A stretch of 59,454 bases of DNA from Coriobacteriaceae bacterium. GTDB taxonomy: Bacteria; Actinomycetota; Coriobacteriia; Coriobacteriales; Coriobacteriaceae. The stretch covers positions 1 through 59,454 of the forward strand of contig CABJBO010000011.1 of NCBI GenBank assembly GCA_902363875.1, read 5' to 3'. This document shows positions 57,589-59,454 of this stretch, in pieces; the stretch's first letter is position 1; every line of letters starts with the position of its first letter. The notes beneath the pieces are model-generated. The model searched no databases, was not told the origin of the DNA, and was given only the letters and a program-made list of their open reading frames with translations. A program made the position numbers and the translations under genes.

Positions 57589-58965
57589 GTGCGTGCGTTT
57601 GCTCGACACATGACTGAGCGTGCGAAGGCGGTGGCGGCAGTGGGTGCCGTCGCCGCCTTTTGGCTTGCCGTGTGGATCTTTGCGGCGTCGCTGGTGGCGC
57701 AGCCGCTGATCTTGCCGGGGCCGGGTGCTGTTGCCTTGGCGCTTCTGCGCCTGGTGTGCGATGGCGGTACCTGGGCGATTTTGGCGGGCTCGGGCGCGCG
57801 GATACTGGGCGGGCTGGCGCTTGCCGCGGTGTGTGTTGGTGTGCTTGCCGGGATTTCGTCACGTTCGCGGGCGTTTGCGCACCTGGTGGCTCCGGCGCTG
57901 TCGTTTATAAAGGCGACACCGGTCGCCTGCGTGGTGGTCCTGTTGCTAATCTGGCTGGGGTCGGCGCGCGTGAGCATCGCGGCAGTCTTTTTGATGGCGC
58001 TGCCGGGCGTGTATTTTTCGCTGGCCGAGGGCTTGGCACAGGTGAATAAACCGCTGGAGCAGATGTTCCGTCTGCATGGCGTGCGCGGCTGGCGACTGTT
58101 TTGCGCCCATACCTGGCGCGAAGTCCTGCCGTTTGTGCTTTCGTGTGCGCGTGCCGTGATTGGCATGAGCTGGAAGGCCGGCGTGGCAGCCGAGCTCATC
58201 GGCATGGCGGTGGGCACCGTGGGTGAGCGCATCTATCAGGCGAAGCTTTTGATCGAGACGGCTGATCTGCTGGCGTGGACCGTGCTGGTCGTTGCCGCCT
58301 CGTGGGCGTGTGAGCGCGTGCTGGTGTGGCTGCTGCGGGTTTCGGGACCCGTGGCGTGGCGCGTGGCCGTGCGTGCGCATGGGCGCGGCGCTCGCGGGCG
58401 TGCGAGGGCTGCGGGCGATGGCGCTGCAGCGGAGCTTGCGCTTGCCGTGGGCGATCGCGCGCCCTGGGCGCCGGCGCTCGACGGACTGGTGCTCAACGTG
58501 CCCGCGGGTGGGCGTATCTGTGTGATGGGCGCCTCGGGCATGGGCAAGTCGACGCTGCTTTCGTTGGCAGCGGGGGAGTGTGCGCCGTGCTCGATGGTGT
58601 TTCAGGACGCGCGCTTGGTCGAGTCCGCCTCGGCGCTGGATAACGTGCTGGTGTGCGCCGATGCGCGTGCGGATGCCTCGAGTGCCACAGCCCTGCTGCG
58701 CCTGCTAGTGCCGGGGATCGATGTACATGCTCGTGTGGCCGAGCTCTCGGGCGGGCAGCGCCGTCGCGTCGAGATCGCCCGAGCCCTGCTGTGCCCGGGC
58801 GGCGCGGTGATTCTGGACGAGCCCTTTACCGGCCTGGATGTCGCGGCGCGCGATGTGTGCGCCGAGGTCGTGCTCGATCTGCTCGACGGTCGCACGCTCC
58901 TACTCGCCACACACGACGCCTCCGACGCTCAGGCCCTCGATATCTCGGACATCATCACGCTCTAA
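57589..58965 (+). CDS. ABC transporter permease fused to its ATP-binding domain (one polypeptide)
   Basis: 458 residues. Residues about 1-260 are a SsuC/TauC-like permease with six TM segments and an EAA-like loop. Residues about 275-458 are the ATPase: Walker A GASGMGKST, signature LSGGQRRRVEIARA, Walker B AVILDEPFTGLD and switch His in ATHDAS. Permease and ATPase of this family are usually separate; the fusion is unusual. GTG 57589 lies 3 nt after the binding-protein stop, and both follow hydA. The substrate is unknown. Confidence 0.85.
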   Translation: MRAFARHMTERAKAVAAVGAVAAFWLAVWIFAASLVAQPLILPGPGAVALALLRLVCDGGTWAILAGSGARILGGLALAAVCVGVLAGISSRSRAFAHLVAPALSFIKATPVACVVVLLLIWLGSARVSIAAVFLMALPGVYFSLAEGLAQVNKPLEQMFRLHGVRGWRLFCAHTWREVLPFVLSCARAVIGMSWKAGVAAELIGMAVGTVGERIYQAKLLIETADLLAWTVLVVAASWACERVLVWLLRVSGPVAWRVAVRAHGRGARGRARAAGDGAAAELALAVGDRAPWAPALDGLVLNVPAGGRICVMGASGMGKSTLLSLAAGECAPCSMVFQDARLVESASALDNVLVCADARADASSATALLRLLVPGIDVHARVAELSGGQRRRVEIARALLCPGGAVILDEPFTGLDVAARDVCAEVVLDLLDGRTLLLATHDASDAQALDISDIITL

Positions 58966-59011
58966 ATACTAACTCAGCAACAAAATGATCCGTTTTCCTC
59001 CGTCCCCATGG

Positions 59012-59067
59012 GGTCGGGTGTGGTATTCTATCTGCGGGGTAATACTTAAGAATACTAAGTAATACCA
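59012..59067 (+). promoter_or_regulatory. AATAC-rich upstream region of the antitoxin gene
   Basis: GGTATTC, TAATACTT and AGTAATACC repeat over about 59018-59067, the type of short operator cluster expected for an RHH antitoxin autoregulator. Inferred. Confidence 0.35.
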
Positions 59068-59180
59068 ACGCCGCAGAAACAAACTCCGGATGCGGGCCAA
59101 TCGGGTTGCCTTCACAGCCCGTCGCCCAGCCGCGTGGCCCGCATCTATCCGCACCACCGTCGTTTCAAAAAGGAAGCGCC

Positions 59181-59402
59181 ATGGCAGAACACATGACCCC
59201 GGTTGTCGCGAAGGTCTTGCCCGAGGAAAAGGCGGCCTTCGCGGCGGCAACCCAGCTCGTGGGCACCACGCCGTCCAACGCCATTCGCATGTTCATCGCC
59301 GCGTTCAATCGCTGCGGCACCTTCCCGTTCGACATCTCGCCCAACGGGGCCTTTGGCAAAGACTGTCCCCAACAACTAGTCGTTGAAGAACGTCCCCAAT
59401 GA
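59181..59402 (+). CDS. RelB/DinJ-family antitoxin-like protein with repeat-derived C-terminus
   Basis: 73 residues of ribbon-helix-helix type: PVVAKVLPEEKAAFAAATQL then GTTPSNAIRMFIAAF, with the short beta strand and two helices typical of RelB/DinJ. The last ~13 residues (DCPQQLVVEERPQ) are encoded by a GTCCC-core repeat that begins near 59361 and supplies the TGA. A normal antitoxin tail that binds the toxin may therefore be lost. No toxin gene follows within the window. AAAAAGGAAG precedes ATG 59181. Confidence 0.7.
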   Translation: MAEHMTPVVAKVLPEEKAAFAAATQLVGTTPSNAIRMFIAAFNRCGTFPFDISPNGAFGKDCPQQLVVEERPQ

Positions 59403-59415
59403 CTAGTCGTTGGGT
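59361..59415. repeat. GTCCC-core repeat overlapping the end of the antitoxin gene
   Basis: Two copies of the CTGTCCCCAA / GAACGTCCCCAAT core, each joined to an ACTAGTCGTTG palindromic tag. The tag type is new here, but the core and the GAACGTCCCCAA spacing match the units at 32.0 and 47.9 kb. Confidence 0.85.
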
Positions 59416-59454
59416 GTTCCTATAGTTTTGTCAACCTTCGACGCTACTCCCGGT

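Overview
The window is about 60% GC and reads as a chromosomal segment of a gut Coriobacteriia actinobacterium, most like Collinsella. This is inferred from gene content and style, not from a database match. The clues are an Ala/Lys/Glu-tailed ribosomal protein L31, split transketolase, an [FeFe] hydrogenase, a flavodoxin-ferredoxin fusion, several sugar PTS loci, and RAYT/REP-like palindromes in almost every larger gap. I support 46 protein genes (one partial), two tRNA genes and many non-coding elements.

Layout. 1-8.2 kb: end of an ABC ATPase gene, rpmE with a structured leader, secA-prfB (1-nt overlap), a YitT-family membrane protein, and the two transketolase halves. 8.2-13.1 kb: a 124-nt near-perfect hairpin, ftsE (long disordered N-terminus)-ftsX, and rnr. 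13.1-14.5 kb: an orphan serine recombinase and a VanZ-like protein. 14.7-19.1 kb: a MurNAc recovery locus (RpiR-type regulator, murQ, murP, mupG). 19.2-23 kb: an ArsC/Spx-like protein, a hypothetical, tRNA-Gln(CTG), tRNA-Glu(CTC), a TPR protein with smpB, a flavin reductase and a 47-aa rubredoxin. 23.2-32 kb: Nramp transporter, gpmA, gltB-gltD. 32.4-36.7 kb: a hypothetical, a PD-(D/E)XK nuclease-like gene flanked by palindrome arrays, an amidohydrolase, and a zinc-ribbon membrane protein. 36.9-40 kb: copper operon copA-copZ-csoR with a CsoR-like operator. 40.4-43.7 kb: FHA protein and a membrane Ser/Thr kinase with a DUF6273-like domain. 44-46.4 kb: DEAD-box helicase with an RGG tail. 47-52.6 kb: EFR1-like protein, then a PTS alpha-glucoside operon (EIIA, BglG/LicT antiterminator, EIICB, GH4) behind an attenuator-like leader. 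52.9-59 kb: a NuoF/GltD-type fusion oxidoreductase with an [FeFe] hydrogenase, followed closely by a lipoprotein and a one-polypeptide ABC permease-ATPase. 59.2 kb: a RelB/DinJ-type antitoxin whose 3' end lies in a repeat.

The strongest unexplained signal is a family of 59-bp palindromic units (17-bp arms, 25-bp centre). There are 14 copies in six intergenic sites between 23 and 44 kb. Within clusters the units repeat every 79-81 bp, and all point the same way whatever the strand of the neighbouring genes. A second repeat family shares a GTCCC core but has exchangeable palindromic flanks. Two further single palindromes (21999-22064 and 42563-42623) have nearly the same arm/loop geometry as the 59-bp family.

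A second theme is translation termination. RF2 carries SPT where the stop-codon-recognition tripeptide is normally SPF, and only 6 of 46 genes end in TGA despite the high GC.
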